Origin: an uncultured Anaerolineaceae bacterium
GTDB taxonomy: Bacteria; Chloroflexota; Anaerolineae; Anaerolineales; Anaerolineaceae
DNA length: 37,754 nucleotides
NCBI GenBank assembly: GCA_937863605.1
Contig: CALMGN010000168.1
Coordinates: 1-37,754, forward strand
Direction of reading: 5' to 3'
This document shows, in pieces, positions 16,577-24,094 of this stretch. A program made the position numbers and the translations under genes. Every line of letters begins with the position of its first letter. Within the stretch, counting starts at the first letter, position 1. The notes beneath the pieces were generated by a model. The model saw only the letters and a list, made by a program, of their open reading frames with translations, ran no database searches and was not told the DNA's origin.

Positions 16577-17685
16577 CGCCAGGTCGGGAAACACGAAACG
16601 GCTGGAACGAGACCATAGCCTCCCTGCCAGGTGTGCATATTCTGCAGACCTGGCAGTGGGGGCAGTTCAAAGCCATGTACGGCTGGCGCCCGTTGCCCCA
16701 GGTTTGGCGTGCTGAAAACGGTCAGGTACAGGCGGCTGCCATGGTGTTGGAGCGGTCGTTACGACTTACCCCGTTCGGTCCCCGTCTGAAAGTGTTGTAT
16801 GTGCCACGCGGACCGTTGCTGGACTGGGAAAACGCTGAACAGCGCAGGCTGGTTCTAGACGGTCTGCAAGCCCTGGCCAAAAAAGAAAAGGCGATCTTTG
16901 TCAAGATTGACCCCGAAGTTTTATCTGGAACCGGAATGCCAGGTATACCCGATGAAATCCAACTGGAATCCGGTCGGGTTGTTCAGGCAGACCTTGACGT
17001 CCGCGGCTGGCGCTTCTCGCAGGATCAGATTCAATTCCGTAATACCGTCTGGCTCGATCTGAGTGGCAGTGAAGCGGACTGGCTTGGGCGTATGAAGCAA
17101 AAAACGCGCTATAACTTGCGCCTGGCGGAGAAAAAAGGTGTCACGGTTCGCCGCGGCGAGGTCAATGACCTGCCGGCGGTTTACCGCATGTATGCTGAAA
17201 CCTCGGTGAGGGACGGTTTTGTCATCCGGTCGGAAGAATATTACCTGCGTGTCTGGAAATATTTTATGGATGCCGGGATGGCTGAAGTGCTGCTGGCTGA
17301 AGTGGACGGTGAACTGGTCGCCGGACTGATTCTGTTCTTCACTGCCGGCCGCGCCTGGTACCTTTACGGAATGTCACGGCAAGCCCATCGTGAAAAAATG
17401 CCTAATTACCTGCTGCAATGGGAAGCCATGCGCAGCGCCCGGCAACACGGCAGTATGCAATATGACCTGTGGGGCGCACCGGATGTGTTTGATGAAAACG
17501 ACGCAATGTGGGGAGTCTACCGCTTCAAGGAAGGGCTGGGGGGACGGATTGTGCGCTTTATCGGCGCCTGGGATTTCCCGGCCCGCCCGTTTATTTATCA
17601 GGTGTACACCAATTTACTTCCGCGGCTATTGAACATCATGCGTCGGCGGGGAAAAGATCAGACCCGTCGGGAGGTTTCACTTTGA
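16573..17685 (+). CDS. FemAB/FemX-type peptidyltransferase, copy 2
   Basis: This second FemABX-family protein has about 370 residues. It mirrors copy 1: HILQTWQWGQFKAMYGW at the N-terminus, then KQKTRYNLRLAEKKG, WYLYGMSRQAHREKMPNYLL and YDLWGAPD, then GVYRFKEGLGG. It carries an insert of roughly 30 residues in the first half (about VLSGTGMPGIPDEIQLESG) that copy 1 lacks or has in another form. The frame is open from 16540, but ATG 16573 forms an ATGA overlap with the NUDIX stop, the usual coupled arrangement. The stop TGA (17683-17685) in turn overlaps the TTG start of the next gene. The two copies probably add successive residues, as FemA and FemB do, but divergence to another acceptor is possible. 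Confidence 0.85.
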   Translation: MTPGRETRNGWNETIASLPGVHILQTWQWGQFKAMYGWRPLPQVWRAENGQVQAAAMVLERSLRLTPFGPRLKVLYVPRGPLLDWENAEQRRLVLDGLQALAKKEKAIFVKIDPEVLSGTGMPGIPDEIQLESGRVVQADLDVRGWRFSQDQIQFRNTVWLDLSGSEADWLGRMKQKTRYNLRLAEKKGVTVRRGEVNDLPAVYRMYAETSVRDGFVIRSEEYYLRVWKYFMDAGMAEVLLAEVDGELVAGLILFFTAGRAWYLYGMSRQAHREKMPNYLLQWEAMRSARQHGSMQYDLWGAPDVFDENDAMWGVYRFKEGLGGRIVRFIGAWDFPARPFIYQVYTNLLPRLLNIMRRRGKDQTRREVSL

Positions 17686-18650
17686 TTCCGAGAATCCTGC
17701 TGGCACACTTGCCCACTCCGCTGGAAGCCATGCCGCGCCTTACAGTTGCACTTGGCGGCCCGCGGTTGTTTGTCAAGCGCGACGATCAGACGGGGGTGGC
17801 CTTTGGCGGCAATAAAACCCGCAAGTTGGAATATGTGCTGGCCGAAGCCCAGGCTGGTGGTGCTCGCACCCTGGTTACGGTCGGCGGCATACAATCCAAT
17901 CATTGCCGGCAGACGGCAGCACTGGCGGCACGTCTGGGAATGCGCTGCATCCTGGTGCTTTCCGGTGAACCGGCGTACAACCCCAACGGAAACGTCCTGC
18001 TGGACACCCTGTTTGGAGCAAAACTGGTTTGGACCACGCGGGAGGAACGCGACAAGATGCTGACATACGCTTTCGATGTTGCCTGGGAGGAAGGGGACCG
18101 CCCGTTCCTAATTCCTCTAGGCGCCTCGAACCCGACCGGTGTGTTAGGGTATGTCACTGCTTTCCAGGAATTTGTTGCCCAGCAGGTGGACGTGGACTGG
18201 ATTATTGTGGCGTCTTCGTCTGCCGGCACTCAGGCCGGGTTGGCGCTGGGCGCGAAGTTGGCGAATTGGCGCGGCAAGGTGCTTGGCATCAGCATCGACC
18301 ATCCAGCCGCGGAATTGCAAGTGGAGGTGGCCCGGCTGGCTAGCGAAGCTGCTGACCGCCTGGGCGAATCAGTCAAGCTGGTGGCCGCTGAAGTGTTGGT
18401 TAATGACGATTACCTGGGCGGCGGGTATGCGGTGATGGGAGAACCCGAGATCGAGGCTATCAAGCTGTTTGCCAGCACGGAAGGCCTGCTGCTCGACCCG
18501 GTCTATACCGGACGAGCTGCGGCTGGCATGATCGATCTTATTCGCAAGGGTTTTTTCAAACCGACTGACCGGGTGCTTTTCTGGCATACCGGCGGCACCC
18601 CGGCGTTATTTGCCGAGCCTTACGCTCGCATGTTATACAGCGGCGATTGA
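17682..18650 (+). CDS. D-cysteine desulfhydrase / ACC deaminase-family PLP enzyme
   Basis: This is a 322-residue fold-type II PLP enzyme. The PLP Lys sits in the early motif FGGNKTRKLEYVLAEA, followed by TVGGIQSNHCRQTAALAA, the signature of the D-cysteine desulfhydrase / ACC deaminase family. VASSSAGTQAGLALG is the phosphate-binding Ser/Gly loop, and FWHTGGTPALF is the C-terminal motif. D-cysteine desulfhydrase yields pyruvate, ammonia and sulfide; ACC deaminase opens the cyclopropane ring. The sequence alone does not separate these reliably, and I favour the D-cysteine type. The frame is open from 17508, but TTG 17682 is the likely start: GGGAGG lies at 17669-17674, it overlaps the upstream TGA, and the first residues then match the family (IPRILLAHLPTPLEAMPRL). 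It ends 15 nt from the convergent kinase gene. Confidence 0.85.
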   Translation: MIPRILLAHLPTPLEAMPRLTVALGGPRLFVKRDDQTGVAFGGNKTRKLEYVLAEAQAGGARTLVTVGGIQSNHCRQTAALAARLGMRCILVLSGEPAYNPNGNVLLDTLFGAKLVWTTREERDKMLTYAFDVAWEEGDRPFLIPLGASNPTGVLGYVTAFQEFVAQQVDVDWIIVASSSAGTQAGLALGAKLANWRGKVLGISIDHPAAELQVEVARLASEAADRLGESVKLVAAEVLVNDDYLGGGYAVMGEPEIEAIKLFASTEGLLLDPVYTGRAAAGMIDLIRKGFFKPTDRVLFWHTGGTPALFAEPYARMLYSGD

Positions 18651-18665
18651 CATTGCTCTCAGGCG

Positions 18666-20804
18666 TCAGGACTTAGGGACAGGACGCCAGGCAGGGCCAA
18701 AATCGAAATCTTTATCGGTGGTCAACCGCATTTTGCTGGACCCATTAATCGTCATCAGATAAATGTCATGGTTGTTACCGTCCGGCCAACTTTCATAAGC
18801 AATCCAGTTGCCGTCCGGGGAAATGTCGGCCTGTGCGACCGGGCCAACGTCGGGTTGACCACGTGGGGGAACTCGGGTTGAATTGGTTGTATTGCGGTCT
18901 TCGTATCGCAATGAAACCAGCCAGGGCACATTTGCCGTGTTGAGCTGGGAAAACAGGAGATAATTCCCGTCGGGAGACCAGTTGGGCCACATATCGTTGA
19001 TTTCACCGCTAACTGCAAAGCGGGATTGATACTGACCGGTGTCCGACATGATCCAAAGCTGCGAGTAGGAATAATCCCGGACAAACGCAATCTGAGTACC
19101 GCTGGGAGACCAGGCCGGATACTTTTCCGGGGCGCGGTTATTGGTCAGCTGCATCAACGACTGATCGCTCAAGTTGAACACAAATATATCCGGGTTTCCG
19201 GCGCGGGTGGAGGTAAAGGCGATTTTAACACCGTCTGGCGACCAGGTTGGGTCATAATCTTCAGCTGGACTGGGTGGGACGGGTAGTGGGTATGGAGTGG
19301 ATTGGTTCGTCATATCCAATATGAAGATTTTCGACCCGTCATAGCGGTCTTTGCGTTCTTTGCAGGGTGAAACAAAGGCCAGTTTGGCTCCATCTGGTGA
19401 CCAGGCAGGCTTGCAGGCTCCGTCTGGCAGGTTGGTTAACGAGTGCTGCTGACTACCGTCGGTGTTCATCATCCACACCTGCATACTGCCGGTGCGGTTT
19501 GAGGAAAAAGCAATTTGACCGGCGCTACCGCCCACTTTTGTGGGGGTGGCCGTCGGGGTAACGGTCGAAGCAATGGTCTCAGCCGGAACTGGGGTTTCCG
19601 ATTCGCCGTTCGTCAGTGAGTCGGTGGGCGATGGATCATCCAGGGTCACCGCTGGGGTTTCGGTTTGTGTGCTGTCCGAGGGCATCTCATTTGGATTCGC
19701 AGCGGGCAGTGTGACCGTCGGTGAAGGCATAATCCAACCGAGCACCGTTTGCGGGATTCCAGGCTGCAAAATGACGATGAGCGCCAGCGCTCCGACGATA
19801 ACCAGCGAAATGGGTACCATTTTGCGCGACCGTTTACGGCGGGAGACAGGCAGAGACAAGCGCCGCGCCACCATTGGATCTTCACCACCGGAATTGTTTG
19901 CGAAGGCTTTGGTATCCCCCGCCGGTTCCAGTTCTTCAGGCGGCGGTGAATAAGGCGGCGGCGGCACCAGTGATTGCCTTTCTGGCAGCCGTTCCATATT
20001 TCCGGCTTCCAGCAGCGCTTTGCGGAACTCCATCGCCGTCTGGTAACGGTCTTCCGGGTCAACTTCCAGGGCTTTCTCAATGGAGGCGGCTAATTTGCGA
20101 TTAGCTTTTGGCATTAATGCCCGTACCGGGGTTAGATCAGCTTTCCCGGTAGCGCGTGCCAGACCATCCTCTGGGATCGCGCCGGTCAGGGAGGCATAGA
20201 GGGTGGCTCCCAGGGAATATATGTCGGTGCGCGAGTCGGTGGGGGCAGTGCCGTATTGCTCGGGTGGCGAATAGCCGGGGGTCATCGCGCGGGCGCCGGT
20301 CGTGGTTTGCTGCGTCCCGATCATCAGTTTGGCCAGGCCAAAATCTACCAGCGATACCTGCCCCTCGGGAGTGATTTTGATGTTGCCGGGTTTTATATCA
20401 CGGTGGATGATAGGCGGGTAGCGGTGATGCAGGTAATTTAAGGCGTCGCAAATGGCTGCCCCGATCAATATGACTTCCTCACCGGGGATGGTGGTGTTGC
20501 GCTCGATTCGCTCGCGCAGATCCTCGCCCTCAATGAAATCCATAATCAGGTATTGACCCTGATTAGGCACGGTGAAATAATCGCCTACCCGTGGCAAGCT
20601 AGGGTGCCGCAAACTGGCCAAAATGTTGGCCTCACGTTGGAACTGACGCGCATACTCGTCGGTCAGAAATTGGTTTTCCTTGACCGCGACCGAGATGCCT
20701 AAATTCTCATCCCAGGCCTGATATACAGACCCCATCCCCCCCTGCCCGAGGATGGAAACAATTCGGTATCGATTGTTGAGAATAGTCCCCGGTGTGAGCG
20801 CCAT
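18666..20804 (-). CDS. PknB-type Ser/Thr protein kinase with PD40/TolB-like beta-propeller
   Basis: This is a 712-residue membrane kinase. The N-terminal kinase domain has the glycine loop GQGGMGSV, Lys42 in VAVKEN, the catalytic HRDIKPGN, DFGLAK, and TPGYSPPEQYG in place of APE. These key residues look intact. One membrane segment, ISLVIVGALALIVIL, follows at about residue 330. A Thr/Pro/Ser-rich spacer leads to five or six PD40 (WD40-like) repeats, each with a pattern like PAWSPDGAKLAF or PTWSPDGVKIAF, forming a probable extracytoplasmic propeller. I chose ATG 20804 because MALTPGTILNNRYRIV is the usual opening. The frame is open to 20963, but that extension has no domain. No Shine-Dalgarno precedes 20804, and a TAAAAT box lies 8 nt upstream. 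The likely role is transmembrane signalling by phosphorylation, with the propeller as sensor; ligand and substrates are unknown. Confidence 0.9.
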   Translation of the reverse strand: MALTPGTILNNRYRIVSILGQGGMGSVYQAWDENLGISVAVKENQFLTDEYARQFQREANILASLRHPSLPRVGDYFTVPNQGQYLIMDFIEGEDLRERIERNTTIPGEEVILIGAAICDALNYLHHRYPPIIHRDIKPGNIKITPEGQVSLVDFGLAKLMIGTQQTTTGARAMTPGYSPPEQYGTAPTDSRTDIYSLGATLYASLTGAIPEDGLARATGKADLTPVRALMPKANRKLAASIEKALEVDPEDRYQTAMEFRKALLEAGNMERLPERQSLVPPPPYSPPPEELEPAGDTKAFANNSGGEDPMVARRLSLPVSRRKRSRKMVPISLVIVGALALIVILQPGIPQTVLGWIMPSPTVTLPAANPNEMPSDSTQTETPAVTLDDPSPTDSLTNGESETPVPAETIASTVTPTATPTKVGGSAGQIAFSSNRTGSMQVWMMNTDGSQQHSLTNLPDGACKPAWSPDGAKLAFVSPCKERKDRYDGSKIFILDMTNQSTPYPLPVPPSPAEDYDPTWSPDGVKIAFTSTRAGNPDIFVFNLSDQSLMQLTNNRAPEKYPAWSPSGTQIAFVRDYSYSQLWIMSDTGQYQSRFAVSGEINDMWPNWSPDGNYLLFSQLNTANVPWLVSLRYEDRNTTNSTRVPPRGQPDVGPVAQADISPDGNWIAYESWPDGNNHDIYLMTINGSSKMRLTTDKDFDFGPAWRPVPKS

Positions 20805-20812
20805 ATAAAAGG

Positions 20813-20818
20813 ATTTTA
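20813..20818 (-). promoter_or_regulatory. candidate -10 box for the kinase gene
   Basis: On the minus strand GGTAAAAT ends 8 nt before the ATG at 20804, with no Shine-Dalgarno between. A transcript from this box would be leaderless or nearly so. The -35 region is not obvious. Confidence 0.35.
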
Positions 20819-20962
20819 CCCTTGAAAAAAAATATACGCAATAAGATCGTCTGTTTCGCAAGGCGCTTGCAAAGTTGGACGAAAGGTTTGTTTTCAGCCA
20901 GTGAAACTCTGCGTCCATAACGGTGGCATGAAAATCTGACGGAGGTTGACCCATAATGAACA

Positions 20963-20971
20963 TGCTATAAT
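20963..20971 (+). promoter_or_regulatory. extended -10 promoter (TGC-TATAAT) for the Thr-Pro repeat protein
   Basis: TGCTATAAT at 20963-20971 is a perfect TATAAT with an extended TGn element. TTGACC at 20946-20951 is only 14 nt upstream, so it is a poor -35 partner. The expected start of transcription is about 20978, giving a leader of about 20 nt before ATG 20998. Confidence 0.5.
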
Positions 20972-20997
20972 CACATCAGCACGAGTACCATTGAGTG

Positions 20998-21933
20998 ATG
21001 ATGAATCTAGATATACGCACCGCAGTACAAACACTGTTTGTCTTGATTCTCCTGGGAGTGGTCCTGAGCATTTTTGTTGGTATTCGCACCATCCGCTCAG
21101 GACAGCGTCTTTTGTATTTTCGCAAACGCCGTGAGATGGTCTCGCGCGGGTGGCGGACGATTTTTGGCGCGGTGATCCTGGCTGGCTTTGCTTATATGCT
21201 CAACCGGTACGCTGAACCGGTTGCCTACCGCTTTTTCCCGCCCTCACCAACCATCACCCTGACGCCAACAGTCACCTTGACGCCAACGATTACCCTCACA
21301 CCGACGATTTCCCTTACTCCAACCATTACAAATACCCCTTCGATCACCTTTACCCCGGCGCTGCCCGACAGCATCCGCTCAGGCATTCTTACCACCATTA
21401 CACCCAATCCGGAGGCGGTGTTCAGCGTAGTCTTGATTGCCCGCGAAATTGACGATAATTTCCAGCCGGTCGATCCGCAATCCGAGTTTGCTAACCCGGT
21501 TACCAAGCTATATGGCACTTTCAGCTACGATCAGATGGTACCTGGTTCGCACTGGGCGGCACTGTGGTACCGCCTGGCAGACCAGAAATTGCTATGCTTT
21601 GAATCCAAACCGTGGGATGGTGGTTCAGGCGGCTATGGTTACACTGAATGCGAACCATCCTCGGATGAATGGCTAGCGGGTGAGTATGAGGTACAGATAT
21701 TTGTTGGCACCGAGTGGAAAAGTTCTGGGCGCTTTAATATAAGCGGCAGCCCGCCGACACCGCTGCCGACTGCGACTGCGACCCGCACGCCAACCGCCAC
21801 CTGGACGATTACACCCACTGGTACCGCCACGCTGCGTCCGACGATTACCCCCACACCGACGGTGACTCAGACCCGCACAGCCACGCCAACGCCCAAACCA
21901 TCCGCCACTCGCGCTCCGACCGCAACTTATTAG
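20998..21933 (+). CDS. membrane protein with two Thr-Pro-rich repeat tracts flanking a small domain (unknown function)
   Basis: I do not recognise the family. This protein of about 311 residues has two hydrophobic segments, VQTLFVLILLGVVLSIFVGI (about 9-29) and TIFGAVILAGFAYML (about 55-70), joined by a basic cytoplasmic-looking loop. A first tract of TLTPT/TITLTP repeats (about 83-115) follows, then a compact domain of about 120 residues rich in Trp, Tyr and Gly (SHWAALWYR, SSDEWLAGEYEVQIFVG), and a C-terminal TPTATRTPTATW-type tract. The middle resembles a beta-sandwich exposed outside the cell on a flexible stalk. It is transcribed divergently from the kinase, whose linker has the same Thr-Pro style. 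In-frame starts are GTG 20995, ATG 20998 and ATG 21001; none has a good Shine-Dalgarno. Confidence 0.7.
   Translation: MMNLDIRTAVQTLFVLILLGVVLSIFVGIRTIRSGQRLLYFRKRREMVSRGWRTIFGAVILAGFAYMLNRYAEPVAYRFFPPSPTITLTPTVTLTPTITLTPTISLTPTITNTPSITFTPALPDSIRSGILTTITPNPEAVFSVVLIAREIDDNFQPVDPQSEFANPVTKLYGTFSYDQMVPGSHWAALWYRLADQKLLCFESKPWDGGSGGYGYTECEPSSDEWLAGEYEVQIFVGTEWKSSGRFNISGSPPTPLPTATATRTPTATWTITPTGTATLRPTITPTPTVTQTRTATPTPKPSATRAPTATY
21245..21358 (+). repeat. degenerate 18-nt repeats coding for (T-x-T-L-T-P) units
   Basis: Successive units close to ACGATTACCCTGACGCCA encode the stalk of the Thr-Pro repeat protein. They vary at third positions, so selection is on the peptide rather than on the DNA. 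A second, more Ala-rich tract lies at about 21752-21925. Confidence 0.7.
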
Positions 21934-21977
21934 CCGTTGGAGAATGATTACGCCCTGATCGATATTCGGGGAAAGTG

Positions 21978-22910
21978 CTAAATGGTGACCTGGTTTTCGG
22001 GTGATGCCAATGCCACGGCAATTTGAGCAGCCAGCCGGGCATTTGAGCGAAGCAGCGCCAGGTTAGCCTGCATGCTCTTCCCGCCCGACAACTGATTCAT
22101 GCGCGAGAGCAAGAAAGGCGTCGTCGCTGAGCCGTGAATTCCCTGGGTTTCAGCATCTTTGAGCGCAGTCAGGATGACGGCTTCAATTTCATCATAAGGT
22201 AGAGCGCTTTCAGCCGGAGGTGGGTTGGCCACCAGCACTGCGCTGTTGACCCCTGCCTGCCAGTGGGCTTTCGCGATGGCTGCAATTTCTTGCGGGCTGT
22301 CACTGCGTGCATTGAGCCGCAACCCGCTGGAACGCGAGAAAAATGCCGGAAATTCATCCGTCTGATAGCCAATGACCATCACCCCCTGGGTCTCCAGGAC
22401 TTCCAGCGTAGCGGACAGGTCAAGAATCGACTTGGCGCCGGCACATACCACCACCAATGGGGTGCGGCCGAGTTCGACCAGGTCAGCGGAAACATCAAAC
22501 GGGGCGTTGCGGTGAACGCCGCCAATCCCCCCGGTGGCAAACACTTGAATACCTGCCAGGTGAGCAGCGTGCAGGGTACCGGCAACCGTCGTACCACCCG
22601 GCACACCGCGTGCCAGCACCAATCCAAAATCCCGGCGGCTGACCTTGATGGCATCTTTTACGGTGGCGATCGTTTCCAATTGGCTGCCGGTGAGGCCCAC
22701 CTGTATTTTGCCGTTCAGGATGGCGATGGTGGCAGGAATCGCTCCCTCCGCCTTCACGTTTGCTTCCATATCGCGCGCTAAATTCAAGTTCTCGGGATAG
22801 GGCAGTCCATGCGTGATGACGGTGGATTCGAGCGCTACCAGCGGGGACCCCGTAGTGCGAGCACGGGCGACGGTTGGCGAATAGGATAGGGGGAGTTTAA
22901 ATGCAGCCAT
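21978..22910 (-). CDS. psuG: pseudouridine-5'-phosphate glycosidase
   Basis: PsuG reversibly splits the C-C glycosidic bond of pseudouridine 5'-phosphate to uracil and ribose 5-phosphate. The 310-residue protein is the family's normal length. It has ALESTVITHGLPYPENL near the N-terminus (Glu of the E. coli Glu31 region), GVPGGTTVAGTLHAAHLAGI, GGIGGVHR, then DVSADLVELGRTPLVVV with the Asp, and CAGAKSILDLSATLE with the catalytic Lys that forms the ring-opened ribose adduct. The frame extends to 22961, but ATG 22910 is preceded by GAGGAA at the right distance and gives the standard length. No psuK kinase or nucleoside transporter lies next to it; the neighbours on both sides read the other way. 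Regulation may involve the palindrome at 22949-22969. Confidence 0.93.
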   Translation of the reverse strand: MAAFKLPLSYSPTVARARTTGSPLVALESTVITHGLPYPENLNLARDMEANVKAEGAIPATIAILNGKIQVGLTGSQLETIATVKDAIKVSRRDFGLVLARGVPGGTTVAGTLHAAHLAGIQVFATGGIGGVHRNAPFDVSADLVELGRTPLVVVCAGAKSILDLSATLEVLETQGVMVIGYQTDEFPAFFSRSSGLRLNARSDSPQEIAAIAKAHWQAGVNSAVLVANPPPAESALPYDEIEAVILTALKDAETQGIHGSATTPFLLSRMNQLSGGKSMQANLALLRSNARLAAQIAVALASPENQVTI

Positions 22911-22927
22911 TTTGTTCCTCGTGGATA

Positions 22928-22949
22928 CTTTTTTCGACCTTTTTTCGAC
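22928..22949. repeat. tandem 11-bp repeat in the psuG leader
   Basis: Two perfect copies of CTTTTTTCGAC run head to tail at 22928-22938 and 22939-22949, between the psuG ribosome binding site and the palindrome. As psuG mRNA this is a G-U-C-G-plus-A6 repeat. Confidence 0.6.
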
Positions 22950-22969
22950 CTGACGAGGCATTCGTCAGG
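22949..22969. promoter_or_regulatory. 21-bp perfect inverted repeat upstream of psuG (candidate operator)
   Basis: CCTGACGA (22949-22956) and TCGTCAGG (22962-22969) form an 8-bp perfect dyad with a 5-nt spacer. It lies 39-59 nt before the psuG start. A minus-strand TAAAAT at 22984-22989 would place transcription start near 22977, so the dyad would fall at about +8 to +28, where a repressor or an RNA hairpin could act. Neither flank has a T-tract in the right orientation for a terminator. Confidence 0.5.
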
Positions 22970-23069
22970 GGAGTGCTGGAATCATTTTACCCAATTCTTC
23001 CCGGAAATTGAAGGATATCTTCCGAATGAGGGTTACCACATCTCTGTCAACTGCTTGGGTCAGGCGTTA

Positions 23070-23078
23070 TGTTAGAAT
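23070..23078 (+). promoter_or_regulatory. extended -10 promoter (TGT-TAGAAT) for the proline dehydrogenase run
   Basis: TGTTAGAAT at 23070-23078 matches the extended -10 form. Transcription would start near 23085, giving a leader of about 37 nt before ATG 23122. No good -35 box is seen, which is usual for extended -10 promoters. Confidence 0.4.
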
Positions 23079-23121
23079 TAGGTAGTATTTCGGACGATTT
23101 CCAGCCAAATATCGAGGTTCA

Positions 23122-24081
23122 ATGCTGCGAGCGTTATTTATTTCTCTTTCCAAAGCCCGTTGGGCGCAACGATTCATAACAAATTGGAAATTTGCCTGGA
23201 AAATGGCTTCGCGGTTTATTGCCGGGGAGACGGTGGAAGACGCCCTCCGGGCAGTCGCGCAGCTCAACGGAGATGGGATCCTGGCGACGTTGGATCACCT
23301 GGGAGAAAACACCGAGTCCCGGGAAGCGGCGCAGCAATCGACCGCTGACATTCTGGAAGTGTTGGACGCCATCCACGCGGCTGGTTTGCGCTCGAATGTT
23401 TCCATCAAACTATCGCAACTGGGCCTGGTGTTGGACCCTGACCTGGCTTTTACTCATCTTGTAACGATCCTCGAGCGGGCGCGGCAGGTTGAAAATTTCG
23501 TGCGAGTCGATATGGAAGACTCCAGCCTGACTGACCGCACACTCGAACTGGTGTACCGGGCGCGGTTGGCAGGTTATGAAAACGTTGGCACGGTCATTCA
23601 ATCTTACCTTTACCGCAGTCTCGAAGATACGCGCAGCCTGGCGCAGGCTGGCATCCGCGTGCGGCTGGTCAAGGGCGCTTATCAGGAGTCGGCTTCGGTG
23701 GCTTATCCCAAAAAGGCGGACGTCGATGCGGCTTTCGATAAGTTGGTCGATATTTTGCTAACAGCCGAACAAGCATCCGGCGTTTCAAGCGGAAGCCCCG
23801 ATGGACTTTTCCCGCCGCTGACCGCGGTCGGCAGCCATGACCCGATGCGACTTAAATACGCCCGCCAAGCGGTGACAATGCTCGGGCTGCCAGACCGGGC
23901 AGTTGAATTTCAGCTTCTTTATGGCATCCGGCGCGATTTGCAACAAGAACTGGTGACAGCCGGTTATCCGGTGCGTGTTTACGTGCCCTATGGCACCCAC
24001 TGGTACCCTTATTTTATGCGCCGTCTGGCGGAACGCCCGGCCAATGTCTGGTTTTTTATCTCTAGCTTTTTCCAGAAGTAA
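23122..24081 (+). CDS. proline dehydrogenase
   Basis: This FAD-dependent, 319-residue monofunctional enzyme (PutB/PruA-partner type) oxidises proline to pyrroline-5-carboxylate and passes electrons to membrane quinone. It has the TIM-barrel motifs of the family: SNVSIKLSQLGL, VRVDMEDSSLTDRTL, VIQSYLYRSLEDT, VRLVKGAYQES, FQLLYGIRRDLQ and the substrate-binding VYVPYGTHWYPYFMRRLAERP near the C-terminus. The length fits the stand-alone enzyme, not PutA. No P5C dehydrogenase gene is in the window. It begins a same-strand run that continues to the peroxiredoxin at 29477, starting 13 nt before the SDR gene. Electrons fed to quinone would be consumed by oxidases such as those encoded here. Confidence 0.9.
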   Translation: MLRALFISLSKARWAQRFITNWKFAWKMASRFIAGETVEDALRAVAQLNGDGILATLDHLGENTESREAAQQSTADILEVLDAIHAAGLRSNVSIKLSQLGLVLDPDLAFTHLVTILERARQVENFVRVDMEDSSLTDRTLELVYRARLAGYENVGTVIQSYLYRSLEDTRSLAQAGIRVRLVKGAYQESASVAYPKKADVDAAFDKLVDILLTAEQASGVSSGSPDGLFPPLTAVGSHDPMRLKYARQAVTMLGLPDRAVEFQLLYGIRRDLQQELVTAGYPVRVYVPYGTHWYPYFMRRLAERPANVWFFISSFFQK

Positions 24082-24094
24082 AGGATTGGACCCG

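Noticed and set aside
20805-20963. N-terminal extension of the kinase frame up to 20963
   Set aside because: The extra 53 residues have no domain, the family normally begins at MALTPG, and the segment includes the candidate promoter region.
21245-21925. Thr-Pro coding repeats as a possible CRISPR or DNA-level repeat array
   Set aside because: Units are degenerate at third codon positions and lie inside a reading frame; no spacers.
22949-22969. The psuG palindrome as an intrinsic terminator
   Set aside because: The hairpin is followed by an A-tract on the psuG strand and by mixed sequence on the plus strand, with no T-tract on either.
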